Source: Larix kaempferi (taxonomy: Eukaryota > Streptophyta > Pinopsida > Pinales > Pinaceae). From it: a DNA stretch of 64,000 nucleotides. Below are positions 43,510 through 54,101 of the stretch, in pieces (the stretch's first letter is position 1; each line of letters begins with the position of its first letter). The notes beneath the pieces were generated by a model. It had not been told where the DNA came from and made no database searches. It saw only the letters and a program-made list of their open reading frames with translations. Made by a program: the position numbers and the translations under genes. Where the stretch lies: the NCBI GenBank assembly GCA_027924585.1, contig BSBM01000050.1, positions 9,666,001-9,730,000 on the forward strand. The letters are read 5' to 3'.

Positions 43510-44940
43510 TTATCTTGCCCATGCCGGCTTTCTTTTTCGTGATATGTTCATATGTGGGGGTTCTTGAGGTTCTAACATGTCATGGTCTTCTAGTGTTTCC
43601 TCTTCGGGGGAGGGAGCAACTTCTGTATTTCTAGGAGGTATATCTTCTTCATATACTATACTGGCACTTTTTGGATCTTTTGAGAGTAGCTTCTTCATCA
43701 AATGTTACATCTCTACTAATTTCCATGTGATGGAATCCTAGGATGTATATTATGAATTCCTTGGATGCTTCACAATACCCAACAAATATTCCCTTCTTTC
43801 TGGAAGGGTCCAACTTAGTTCTCTTTTCTTTTGGTATGTGAACATATACAGGGCACCCAAATATCTTGAGGTGGCTTACCTCAAGCTTCTTCCCTGTGAA
43901 CACTTCTTCTGGAGTCTTGAATCCAAGGGCACTATGAGACAACTATTTTGTACATAAACTGTCGTCCTTTCTACTTCAGCCCATAGGTGCATAGGAAGAT
44001 CTTGATCATGTATCATTGTCTTTACTGCTTCCATAATGGTTCTATTCTTTCTTTCTACAACACCATTTTGTTGAGGATTGTAGGGAGTGGCTAGTTCCCT
44101 CTTGATTCCAACTTCTTTACAAAAGACTTCAAAATCCTTTGAAGTGTATTCCCCACCATTATCTGTTCTGAGTGTCTTGATTATCCTTTTTGAATGGTTT
44201 TCTATCAAGGCTTTGAATTCCTTGAATTTTCCAAAGACTTCATCTTTTCCTTTTAGGAAATATATCCAAGTCTCTCTTGAATAGTCATCAATAAATGTAA
44301 GGTAATATCCATATCCACTCAAGGATATGGAGGGCATTGGACCACATACATCTGAATGGATCAATTCCAAAGTACCTTTAGTCTTTGTTTCACTCTTTGG
44401 AAATGGATTCTTGATATTCTTCCCTTTTGCACATCCTTTGCAAATGCCTTCATGATCAATCTTCAAATTTGGTAATCCTGTCACTACTTTTCTCACATGA
44501 GGTAGTGCTTTGTAGTTGATGTGAGCAAGCCTCCTATGCCATAGCTCACTTGGGCTAGTGGCTTCATGAACAAGGGATTCTTCTTAATGTCCCTTGAGTT
44601 TATATAGGCCTCCTTCTTCTTCACCAATGACAACTGCATCCTCAATTTATTTTCCTTTGGGCCACATGATTACTTGTCCATCTATGAATGCAACCCTATA
44701 TCCTTTCTTATCTAATGTTGAGATAGAAAGTAAGTTCTTCTTCAATCCTGGTACATATAAAACTTCCTTCATCTTCATGGGGGTTCCAGAATCAAGCTTG
44801 TAGCTTGCTTCACCAATTCCCTTGATGGGATATTGATAGTCATCTCCTAATGATACCTTTTGAGGAGAGGTCCTTTCTTCAAGTCTTGATAAAGTTTTCT
44901 TTTATCTTGTCAGGTGCTTGGAAGCACCACTATCAACAAT
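43510..44940 (-). pseudogene. Protease end and integrase region of Copia-3 pol
   Basis: Just below 44942 the minus strand reads IVDSGASKHLT, the protease active site. Then come conserved spacer motifs (EVLYVPGLKKNLLSIS) interrupted by stops. Integrase follows: zinc domain ELWHRRLAHINYKAL...CKGCAKGK, core aspartates in ELIHSDVCGPM and LRTDNGGEYTS, glutamate in NGVVERKNRT, then a frameshift near 43900 and the C-terminal domain (GFKTPEEVFTGKKLEVSHLK, FVGYCEASK). Protease releases mature proteins; integrase inserts the cDNA. Multiple lesions make both inactive. Confidence 0.9.
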
Positions 44941-45909
44941 CTATGTATCTTCTCCAGGTGTTACAGACCCAGATAGTGCAGAGAATAGAACATACTCTTC
45001 TGCATCTTCTTCTTCTACCTTGGCCCTTTTTCTTTGAGGTCTTTCTTCCTCTTCTTCTTCACTATCATCTTCTGCTAGATGTGTTTGATGCCTTCTGTGG
45101 TGATAACCCTTCTTGTGTTCTCTTTTCTTTGATGGACAATTTCTAGCAATGTGTCCTATTTTGTGACAATTGAAGCACTGGAATGAAGAGTGGTCTATTT
45201 CTGAATTGGTTATTCTTTTCTTTTGAAACCTTTGGGGAGGTTGAGACTCCTTGTGGCTTTCCTTCTTTAAGTTGGATTGATTTATTCTTCTCTTGGTATG
45301 GGTGGATAATGCTTGATTATCTTCCTTAAGTAGGGCTTCTCTATTGGCTACTCTAGCCTCCTCTTGAATGCAATCTTCCCATACAATGTCAAACTTCATG
45401 CTTTCCTTTCTGGCACACATGGTCTGGATAAATGAATCCTAAGGTCTAGTGAGACCATTGAGAGCAGTCATGACTAGTTCATCTTCATCAAGGGAGTCTC
45501 CAATCGCTTCTAGTTGTTCCTTGAACTGGGAGACCCTTGTGAAGTAATCTTGAATAGATTCTCCTTGACTCATCTTGGTGCTCTTCAATTGAGCTCTCAG
45601 GTTCATCTTTCTGTTGATGTTCCTTCCTTCATACATTCTGCCTAGGGCATCATACATTTCTTTTGGGGTCTTCTTTGATGACACTTGAGGTATGAAGTGG
45701 TCTTTGATAGAATCAACAATGATTCTCTTTGCCCTAATCATGTCCTTCTTGTACTTCTCTTTAGCTTCATCTTCCGCAGGTTCTGCAACTTCATATTTGA
45801 TGTATTGGGAAAGATCATTCTCTTCAAGAATGAAGGAAAGCCTATATTTCCATGCCCGAAAATTCTCTATGCCTTCTAGCTTATCCTCAAGTTTAGTGCT
45901 TTGGGCCAT
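44941..45909 (-). pseudogene. Gag of Copia-3
   Basis: 156 codons open from ATG at 45909 (MAQSTKLEDKLEGIENFRAW), one stop at about 45437, then 159 more codons in the same frame. Capsid region about residues 1-200. One intact zinc knuckle CFNCHKIGHIARNC is near 45160. A strongly acidic stretch (DDSEEEEEE) comes next, then a basic patch, ending directly at the protease. Except for one stop it is nearly complete. Packages element RNA. Confidence 0.9.
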
Positions 45910-46321
45910 CTTATCCGGGAGGTCACCAAAAATTAAAGATTCTCAAAATGCAAACTTGACCTTACCAGGAGATGTGCTTGACTGAGTTGAGTTGACTGGT
46001 GCACTTGGTTTCTGGAAACTCCAACTTTTCACCCTTCAAACTTGACCAGCGAAATTTGGACCTACAGCAGTTTTCTGGTTCACTGGTTCACTGGTTCGCA
46101 GTTTTTCTGGTTCTTCTGGTACAAAAGTCAAACTTTTGACTTATCCCTGGGTTCTACCCACTCAAAAAATTCGATCTTGGGCTCAAAATTTCGCTTTTGG
46201 AGAGGAGCATCTATCCATACAATCAGATTCCAAAAATTCCAACTTTTACAGAAACCCTAATTTCTCACTAGACGAAGAAGAGAGAGATTTTCACCTTGTG
46301 AAATATGTCCTATTCAGGATA

Positions 46322-46333
46322 GCTCTGAAACCA
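46322..46333 (-). other. Primer-binding site of Copia-3 (variant)
   Basis: Minus strand TGGTTTCAGAGC abuts the LTR end. One mismatch (T for A) to the standard iMet complement. Confidence 0.75.
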
Positions 46334-46807
46334 TGTTAAGATTAGCATAAAATTTAAAACAAGAGCATAATAAGGATCACTGAAAGAAACACAATCACAA
46401 GATAGACACAGATTTGTCTTGGGAAACCCTCATGGGGTAGAAAACCCAGCAAAACTTCCTCAATATAGATGATCAAAAGTACAAAGATGAAATTCCCAAA
46501 CAAGAGCTCCTTCTCCTCCTTCGCAAATCTCTCTCTCTCCTATGCAAGTTCACAAGTGAGTGAGTGTGTGTTCAAATGAGGAACACACCTCCTCTATTTA
46601 TACTTTATGTTCACTTGACTTTAACCCTAACTGGGCCGACTTCTCCTATGAGAGTCTAATAACCCCTTACAACTTAACTCAGGGCCGACCTCTCTAGGAG
46701 AGTCTAATAACCCTATTAATAACATCCCAACGGAGGAACAAAACATCTCCAGATGAATAATAATAAAGTACAAATAGAATATTCTTAGAGGTTACAATAT
46801 TTCAACA
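46334..46807 (-). repeat. 5' LTR of Copia-3 (474 bp)
   Basis: On the minus strand it runs TGTTGAAATATTG...CTAATCTTAACA. TATA box TATAAATAG on the minus strand at 46594-46602. Confidence 0.85.
46594..46602 (-). promoter_or_regulatory. TATA box in LTR of Copia-3
   Basis: Minus strand TATAAATAG, the same word as in the Copia-2 LTR and at a comparable distance (about 205 bp) from the LTR start. Confidence 0.6.
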
Positions 46808-47584
46808 CACTTAGGCTTCTTGTTAGTGATATTTTGCATATAATTGTCCAGTTTTAAACATTGTTTAAATCATATGTAAAGTACTTGCACATGTTACACT
46901 GATTCTATCTAGAAACCTTGTGAATTGCAACGCCTTATATCATGTTTAAACCTCTTTACCCAAGGTTCTTGTTAGTGAACATTGGCTTGATGCTGCTAGA
47001 AAAAATTGTCAAGTGCAATACCACATAACTCACTTTAAAAATCCATACTAAAACAATATTTAACATCTACAAAAAATGTGTCCTTGTTGTAGTTTATATA
47101 TGGAGCTATCTGTTGCTTTGCATTGTGTCAACGTAAAAAAAACTATACTGGAAAATTGCTTAATTCCCCCAAAGTCTCTGTCGCTTTTATAGTTTAAACA
47201 TTCAATTGTTTATTGCTTCCCATCATGTCATTGACCATGTCTATAAAAATAATTAGTTTTCGAGATGCCCTATGCATTAACATCAACAACATAGGTTAAT
47301 GCTAAAGCTGAAAAATTGTTGTGTTGTGTTTGCATACCTTGAATAATGTTGCTCATGTCAAACATTGAAAGTTCATTACATAGTTGTAGTTGTTTCTCTT
47401 ACTGGAGAATAGAAGCATTGGCTTAACTTGCACACACAAATATGTTCATGATGAAAACATCCTACTTAGGACTGTAAAAAAAAGGATGAAATATGAAATC
47501 GAGTATGTTCTGATTTATTGCTTGCCTCTTGTAGGGTACAGATAAAACCTTTGCTCATCTAGTCTCACTGTCACCTTTACGTTT
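46808..47584. other. Unassigned AT-rich spacer
   Basis: I see no gene or repeat between Copia-3 and Gypsy-C. Confidence 0.4.
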
Positions 47585-48086
47585 TGTTGTGGAAAAAATT
47601 GCACAAGTGCACTCTTCCACTTGCTAAGGGGCTAAGCCTTGTAGGTTGCAGCAAGGCCTCAGTCAGTGGTTGGTATTCCTCCAAATGATCCTACAAGAGA
47701 TTGTTAGTGTAGTTCACATTCAAACATAGAAATATTGATAACAACAAAATGAAAGAGATGGGGGGAGAATGCAAACTCCAACAACAACCAAAGATATGCT
47801 AAACCACTCTTGTATTGCCAATGGAATAGTTGTACAACACCTAGGAGGTGTGGGATTCAAGGGAAGCTAACAATATCCCTTAGGGAGGCCTTTCTTGTCC
47901 AAACTAAATGCTTAGTAGATGGTATAACAATGGAGAGAAGCACTTTCCCCTAGATGGAAGGTGGCAAGGGAGCTTGGGAATGCTTACAATGGTAGGAAAT
48001 GGTGGGCTATGAGGAAGCTCCAACTCAAATCCAACACCATAACGATACTATGATTTCTCTCTACAAAATGCATGCCAATGGCTTCC

Positions 48087-48093
48087 TTTTATA
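48087..48093 (-). promoter_or_regulatory. TATA box in LTR of Gypsy-C
   Basis: Minus strand TATAAAA followed by GG; the same is found at 60027-60033. Confidence 0.5.
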
Positions 48094-48275
48094 GGCCAAG
48101 AGGTGGCCAACAAACAACTAGATCCAAATGTGAACTCTCCTCCTTCATGAACTAATTCCAAGGTACACAAGGGGGGGGATGATTAATGCCACCAAGTGTG
48201 CGAGGAGCCGAATTCAGATCTTTGGGAAGGACTGAGTCTTCAATGCCCTGCTAGGAGTGAGTGGTTTCGTTATTT

Positions 48276-48365
48276 TGATAGTAGCGCGACTATCGAAGGA
48301 AAAGTCTTGTAGGTGTAGCGTGGGCATTGTTCAGATAACCTGCGCTATAGCGCGGGTCAACTGTG
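48276..48365 (-). promoter_or_regulatory. GTAGCG-type motif cluster in LTR of Gypsy-C
   Basis: Plus-strand words AGTAGCGCGACTATCG, GTGTAGCGTGGGC and TGCGCTATAGCGCGGG (with a GCGCTATAGCGC palindrome) are repeated at 60220-60310 in the other LTR. As in Gypsy-B the cluster lies upstream of the TATA box in element orientation. Function unknown. Confidence 0.45.
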
Positions 48366-48533
48366 TATTACCTGTGCTACCCTTTGTTTTGACTATTCCT
48401 TGGAACTTTTGGACTCATGCTGTGTTTTGGATCTGTTGAGGATTCCTGTGGTGAGATGCATTCTTTATGTTGATGACGCCTTACCGAATGAATCGTATAA
48501 ATGTCGCATGTGAGCGACTTTGGACGTTAACAT

Positions 48534-48553
48534 ATGCCCCCTAATGTATGAGG
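48534..48553 (-). other. Polypurine tract junction of Gypsy-C
   Basis: Minus strand CCTCATACATTAGGGGGCAT just before the LTR, identical over 20 bases to Gypsy-B. Confidence 0.85.
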
Positions 48554-50740
48554 TTTGGAGGGTACTATAGAGCTGATAATGCATCATATTTTGTGTTGTT
48601 TCTCTCCTATTCTGTAGGACGAAGAATATGTTGACAAATAAGGTTCTCCCATGGGGGAAGATTGCCGGTTACGACCATTGGAGCTGTAGTAAAGAAGATT
48701 TTGTATACAAACGAGACATGCATACCCATGCTCGTGAAACGTTGTCAAAGTGATTACAATGAGAGAGGACCAATGTGTCGACTCTACTATACTACTTGGA
48801 TGTGGATGAAGGCGGCTTCAATCCATGTTTGAGTAAATGACCCAGGAACTGCCACATAATGTTTGAAGAAGTGGAACAACTAGTGCCCATGATAAGCCCA
48901 CTAGGGTAGGGGACCAAAACGGTATGTAAATCTTCCTGAGAGCTTCACTATACTGAATAGACTGCTACCATGATTTCCAAATGTGAACACTGCTACCTTC
49001 AAAATTACGTTTCCCCCTGATGCGATGATGTATTGACGTCAAGCATAGGGGAAACCACTTAGTTAGGTAGCATTAATGACTCTTCCTACTAAGTTCGAGG
49101 TGATCCCTTATAGTGATTGAAAGGGATCCCAAGGTACAACTGCAACTAATGCAACTCTCGGAATATAATGTTTTGACGTCGACGAGAGTTGAATTACATG
49201 ATAAAACGACAGTCTTATCTTGAGAAATGAGATCATATTGTAACCGACCGGTAGATGGACAAACCTAACAAAAGACTAGTTGGTAAGCGTGAGGCTCATA
49301 ACTTCCTTTGATCGATTGTAAACATGGTGAGTGGGGACGACAACTTTCCTTTCAGAACGACACAGATTGAAACGGGCGAAGACAAACTGCAAGTGAAAGG
49401 GCTTTGATGGAAACGAAAAACGAAGGGTAATGGTGATCGAAAAAACAAATACTTTTGAACATATGGAGACTCAAATACATTGATCAAAGGCGACCATGGG
49501 TCATTTCCAAAATAATATGGTGTTCCCTCAATGTGAGGTGACAAGGGAATTGTTTGTTCATAAGGAATGTTGGTGGGGTCCCCTCAGTTTTGGGTGTGTC
49601 GGGGGACCAATTTGATGATGGTTGGAGTCCCCACGGTTTTGAGTGGATCGGGGGACACTTTCCAATGATGAAGTGAGGGTTAAATTGCAGATGCAAAGAC
49701 GGGTGCCTCATAAAACGTTGCTATGCAGTGTATTCCTGTAGGATAACTTAATAGAGTTGGTTTCTTATGAGGATGGGGGCCCCACGAGTGTCTTTGTGGG
49801 GGTGATGATATAAGGGATATTGTGAAAGATAAAGTGCTCATGGAGGTATGAGGGGGATTTATGGATCATTCTCGTAAAATGTGCCGAGGGATCTGACGAG
49901 TGTCTACTTGGTGGAGTAAATGCGCAATTATAAAATGATACTCTAAGGGAGGGTCTTTTCAAGCTGGGCAGATTCCTCGGACTTGTGGGTGGTTGGCATC
50001 ATGGGTTTCAATTGATGATGGGGATGGAAATGGTGTGCACACCCATGGGGGAACATGCTATTCACGGTCATGATGTTGATGGCACATCAAGGCCATGAAT
50101 AGGGTCCCTATGGTTATTAACGAGAATACTGGGAAATGTGTTATAAACAGAGGGTAAATAGTGTCTATCTGCCAGTTGCGGAATGATACCTGTGGTAGGG
50201 TGTGTGACCCCTGTTGCTGTAGGATGGAGTCGTGTTCCTATAGTGGAAAATTAATAGTCTCTTAGGTTGTCCTGGTCGAGATCCTGCAAACATGACTCAC
50301 ATACCCGAGTGTAGTAAAGAATGTGACCAAGGTATTAACAATGCATATATCATATAACCAAAACATCTCATACATGTGGGGAACTGGCTGAAAAAAGTGT
50401 CTTAGTGACATTGTTGGGAATTCAGATTTGTTGGCTCCATGTTGAAGAGCTCAAAGCGCTGGTCGTGGTAGTGTCAACGGTTCTGGAAACGGAGTTACGG
50501 TTTGGCCATGGCATAAATTGGAAGTTTGGGTCAAATGAGTATAAAATAGGGATGGGGCACACTTTTCGAAATCATTTGTACTTTGTGCCACCAACCTCTT
50601 AGAGCGCGTTTTGACTGATTCTGGGAGATCCAGCACACCATTCAATGAACTGCAATATTCAGGTATGCCTCACCCTTGTACTTTTTAATTTTTTTCTGTG
50701 TGTGTTTAGGATTAAGGGTCTCTTAGGTGGCAAGGGGTTT
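48554..50740 (-). other. Non-coding 3' interior of Gypsy-C
   Basis: About 2.2 kb with short frames only. A minor duplication near 49575-49680 shares GGTCCCCTCAGTTTTGGGTGTGTCGGGGGAC and GTCCCCACGGTTTTGAGTGGATCGGGGGAC-type text at about 55-bp spacing. No domain recognised. Confidence 0.5.
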
Positions 50741-50754
50741 TTTATCGGTTTTTG

Positions 50755-51080
50755 GGGCTGTCGCTCGAGATTTTAGGAAAATCCCGCGCGGTAGCGCAGG
50801 ATTTTTGGAGAATCTCGCGTTACGATAGTGAGAGATTTTTCAAAAATCACGCACGATGTAGCGCACCCAATAATGCAAATGAAATGCATTGTTCTGCGCT
50901 ACGTGCAGAACAATAACTACTCAATCGTGCGTTGTTTTATCACGGCTAAATAGTGAGTCAGCCACGCTGCCAGTGCGACCGAGTTATATAACTCCCACGC
51001 GCGTGGCCAAACGGTGGTTCAACCGCGCTACACGCGATTATTTTGGAGACAGTCGCACTACGCACGGACCTTTTTTAGGG
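50755..51080 (+). promoter_or_regulatory. CpG-rich GTAGCGC repeat region upstream of the antisense PMD ORF
   Basis: Imperfect direct and inverted words: CCCGCGCGGTAGCGCAGG, CTCGCGTTACGATAGTGAG, GATGTAGCGCACCC, TCTGCGCTACGTGCAG, CCGCGCTACACGCG, GTCGCACTACGCACGG, GGTCGCGCTGATG. They lie within 330 bp directly upstream of the PMD start. They resemble the LTR clusters of Gypsy-B and Gypsy-C. A promoter role is a guess. Confidence 0.4.
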
Positions 51081-51152
51081 AAGGTCGCGCTGATGATTTT
51101 TTGCAAGTCTAATGGGTGGTCATTTCCTTGTACAGTTTGTTGATTTCCAATT

Positions 51153-52684
51153 ATGGATCACTTGAGAGACATTGAGTGGAGAGAGAGGGAGTATGATACC
51201 CTCTAAGATCGGTCATTGGCTGACCGGGCGGCGACAGAGGCGTTACGCAACTCTGGGCTCTTGAAGCTCTTCAAGTGCCCTTTGATGCGGTCATTAGATT
51301 ACCTTCTATGGAGACTATTGGACATGTGGGTCCCGGACCGAGGGGTTTTTTGGGTAGGATATGAGGACATGAGCATCACAACTCAGGATATCTACTTCCT
51401 AATGGGATTGACTCACTAAGGGGTGAGGGAGCTATTCCCTCCACATATTATGGGGGAGACGATACACACACTAATGGATCGATATTGTGACGGTGACCAA
51501 AGTTTTGTGAAATTTGGTGGATTTCTTGTGAGCCATTTGAGGGATCTTCCAGTGCAGGCTGTTGCGACGACCATTGTGCGTGTACTGGGGGCGACATACC
51601 CCAATAGGATTACAGGGGGATAGCTCCAATTGGTGGAGTGAGTTATGAATGGTCAACCCGTGGCATGGGGCCCGTTATTGCTGCAGTATATGATGTTGCA
51701 GATGTCAGATCTACATCGGTGTGGGGCTCAGAGCACCTTCTGCTATGGAAGTGTGTTGCGCTCCTTTTCTTTGAGCGCTACCCATCGCTGAGGCCATAGG
51801 TAGTAGTCCTGCTGAGGGGACCACAGGAGCCTTGGATGGCGTTTTGGTGGCGTATTATGCCTCTTGCTAGTGGTGGGATTATGGGGGCCTATTATACACA
51901 TTAGTTTATTGATGTTTGGGAGGGACGCATAGGTCGGATGGAAAGATATCCCTAGAGCGGCATGGAATACCGGGGAGACCTAGAGCCAGCAGTTCCTACT
52001 GAAGGTTTTGATGCTTTAGGTATGTTTCACGGTTTGTACTTTTTGCATATATATGTGTACATACTTTTATTTATGTACATTTATGATATACATGTTTATC
52101 AGGTATTGATGATGGTTTCCTCCTCTGTGATGGAAATGTAGGTTCTGTGAGACCACCTCGGAGGCAGAGACCGAGGAGATATCAGCCATCCTGGGTAGGC
52201 CATTGGAGGAGCAGATGCAGTCGAGTGTGGTGCTGTCGGAGCAAGAGGAGATGTGGTAGGGGGTAGTTGTCAGGGATCGGATGGTCGTTGTGATAGAAGA
52301 CTTGGAGTGACGGTTCAGTGGGATGTCGGTTGGGGTTGATGAACGTTGCTGGGTCGACCTTGAGGATTAGGTGGACTTGAAACTTCACCTACCAGCTGAG
52401 TGTGCGCCAGCTTGGAGGAAGATCATGCGGCGGGTCGCGGTAGCATGCCACGTGGCATGGGAGGTGTAGGGAGGAGTGCCCCTCCTCCATGATAGAGGCC
52501 TCAGCAGGGACCAGAGTAGGAATAAGGGGAGGTTGTGCGGCCTTTGGCTATTTCGGGACCCAGGGATCCACCAGCTAGGGGGGGAACTTGATTCTTTCGT
52601 ACAGGGCTATGAGCCCCTATTTTTTATGTATACATTTTTTTATGATCCTATGGGAGGCGGGTTAATTTTTATGTATCCCCCATA
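51153..52684 (+). pseudogene. Antisense plant mobile domain (PMD)-like pseudogene inside Gypsy-C
   Basis: Runs opposite to gag and protease. From ATG at 51153 one frame (with stops at about 51204, 51418, 51619 and later) reads RAATEALRNSGLLKLFKCPL, LWRLLDMWVPDRGVFWVGYE, DMSITTQDIYFLMGLTH, then PPHIMGETIHTLMDRYCDGD. This fits the PMD pattern (W.P....F..GYEEMT.T..D...LMGL) of PMD/MAIL1-type proteins. After a frameshift near 51735 it continues through EPWMAFWWRIMPLASGGIMG and ERYP.SGMEYRGDLEPAVP. A plausible intron follows (GTATGT at about 52020 to TTTATCAG at about 52102), then a basic region and more frame to 52684. PMD proteins act in plant gene silencing and expression and are also carried by some transposons. 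This copy cannot be expressed whole. Confidence 0.65.
52020..52102 (+). other. Putative intron in antisense PMD pseudogene
   Basis: TTTAG/GTATGTTTCACGG at the left and ATACATGTTTATCAG/GTATTGATG at the right bracket an AT-rich 80-odd-base segment. Coding character resumes on both sides (…GFDALG, then IDDGFLLCDG). An intron in an antisense ORF would be removed only from plus-strand transcripts. Confidence 0.45.
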
Positions 52685-52971
52685 AGGATACTAAGGGCCA
52701 TTTTTGTACATGACACACATTGTTTTATGATATATATATATATATATACCATTTTTGCGACACATGTTGTATGCGTCTCTTTATGTATGTGATGTATGTG
52801 TATTTTGCTTTATGTTTCCTATGTTTTGATGTGATGCATATGTAGTAGATGATACCAACATATTGGTTTTGGGCATGTTTTATCGACTTAGGACTTATGA
52901 TGATGATATACATGTGGGTGTAGTCATAGGTGAAACACGTAGATGTATTTATGTATGCTTGATATGAAGGG

Positions 52972-53430
52972 TTATGCATCCGGGTTATGTACCAGGTGCC
53001 AATTCAATACGTCATTGGCGAATGCATTGTTCTTTCTCGGTATATGTGTTAAAGTTATGGTTTCAAACTGTCTAATGAGAAGGTGCATGCGCAAAAAAAT
53101 TTGGAAGAGGAGTGAATTGCAGACACAAAATACATTATTCAACTGCGATACGACGAGTTGTGAGTCTAGGTGTACTTGTAGATGGTGAATGACCAAGTAC
53201 AGGGCATCACTCAATAGACCTATTACAGAATCGTACTCTGCTTGGTTGTTAGTAAGTGCCCCTAAGTAAACCCCGCTGATGTGGTGGAGTGTATGGGAGG
53301 GAGAATATATAACCCAGGAAATAGACACTAGGTGTTTGGTTCACCGACTGGCGCCATCCGCATATCCTATGTATATGTCCAACTGGGAGGCCATCTGCAT
53401 TTAAGAAGAGAGGTAGTTTACTTTCTAATT
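52972..53430 (-). pseudogene. RNase H domain of Gypsy-C
   Basis: Minus frame 53328-52972 reads VIYSPSHTLHHISGVYLG, TNNQAEYDSVIGLLSDAL, VHLDSQLVVSQLNNV, THIPRKNNAFAN. These are the catalytic E (NQAEY) and D (HLDSQLV) blocks of RNase HI. The final aspartate block reads NNAFAN rather than N..AD. The N-terminal part (about 53430-53330) lies in another frame. The long helical form and its place apart from an RT resemble the additional RNase H of Tat-like elements (family knowledge). Inactive as encoded. Confidence 0.75.
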
Positions 53431-53537
53431 CGAGATAATGTGAAATGAAAGGAAATTTTTTGACACAAATAAGAATAGCAACGGTTGGTGTTGGATGTCT
53501 TGTTTGTGCTGCGGGGGTAAATTCCCCTATTGATTTG

Positions 53538-54060
53538 TTAATTTTTTGGGAATGCTTGCAGGTGGTCTGGGTCTTCGTCATAAGATGAGGAATCACTGCA
53601 AGTGAGGATACCGGTTAAAGGAGATTCAACGTCAATGGTATCTGGTAAGGTTGGTGTTACTTCCTCGATTAGTGACCTTTGCGTGGTTATACAGAGGGGT
53701 TGTAATTGATCTTGCATTCTCATTAGTTCGAGACGAGCTTGTCGTTCAATGCGCAAAATGGGGAAATTAAAAGGAGAAGTGGGTGGTCTCTCCACAAGAT
53801 CAGCAAGGTCTTGGTATGTGTGGACAGAAGCATTCTTGGTCTTCCTGAGTATTGATTTTCTCCATGATGCATGAGATGGAACTAGGAGGGAGCATATGTG
53901 TGGAAAACCCATAGGAAGAGCATTCATCATGTGGTAGTGATGTCGTAAGATTAGATGGTTCTTGCGAAGGTATATGATCTATCACAGTTTCTGCAGCTGG
54001 TGCAACTTCTGTGGGTGGGGCTACTGACGGTGCCACTGATGTGGTGACCACATTAATGGA
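53538..54060 (-). pseudogene. Unrecognised frames between zinc-knuckle ORF and RNase H of Gypsy-C
   Basis: Two overlapping minus frames (53538-53930 and 53800-54051). The first includes LVERPPTSPFNFPILRIERQ and an acidic tail; the second is proline/valine/alanine-rich. In autonomous gypsy elements RT would lie somewhere here; none of its motifs is present. They may be linker remnants. Confidence 0.4.
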
Positions 54061-54101
54061 TGTTGATTCCTGGTTAAGAAGGGGGGTTATTCAATCATTA
54101 C

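Larger units (their letters stand above)
40262..46807 (-). mobile_element. Copia-3: decayed Ty1/copia retrotransposon, minus strand
   Basis: The right-hand (5') LTR spans 46334-46807. The left-hand (3') LTR is truncated (40262-40423) and matches only the first part of the element's LTR. On the minus strand: variant primer site, gag, protease, integrase, RT, RNase H, repeat arrays, PPT. Several stops and frameshifts lie in gag and pol. It is related to Copia-2 by gag start, RT motifs, LTR start (TGTTGA) and PPT. No target duplication can be defined because the left LTR end is lost. Confidence 0.9.
47585..48532 (-). repeat. 3' LTR of Gypsy-C (left on plus strand)
   Basis: 948 bp matching 59506-60471, which has an extra segment of about 25-30 bases near 59580-59605. 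It contains TATA (minus TATAAAAGG at 48085-48093) and a GTAGCG/GCGCGGG cluster at 48276-48365. Confidence 0.88.

Noticed and set aside
52731-52748. AT dinucleotide run
   Set aside because: Short microsatellite of no special interest.
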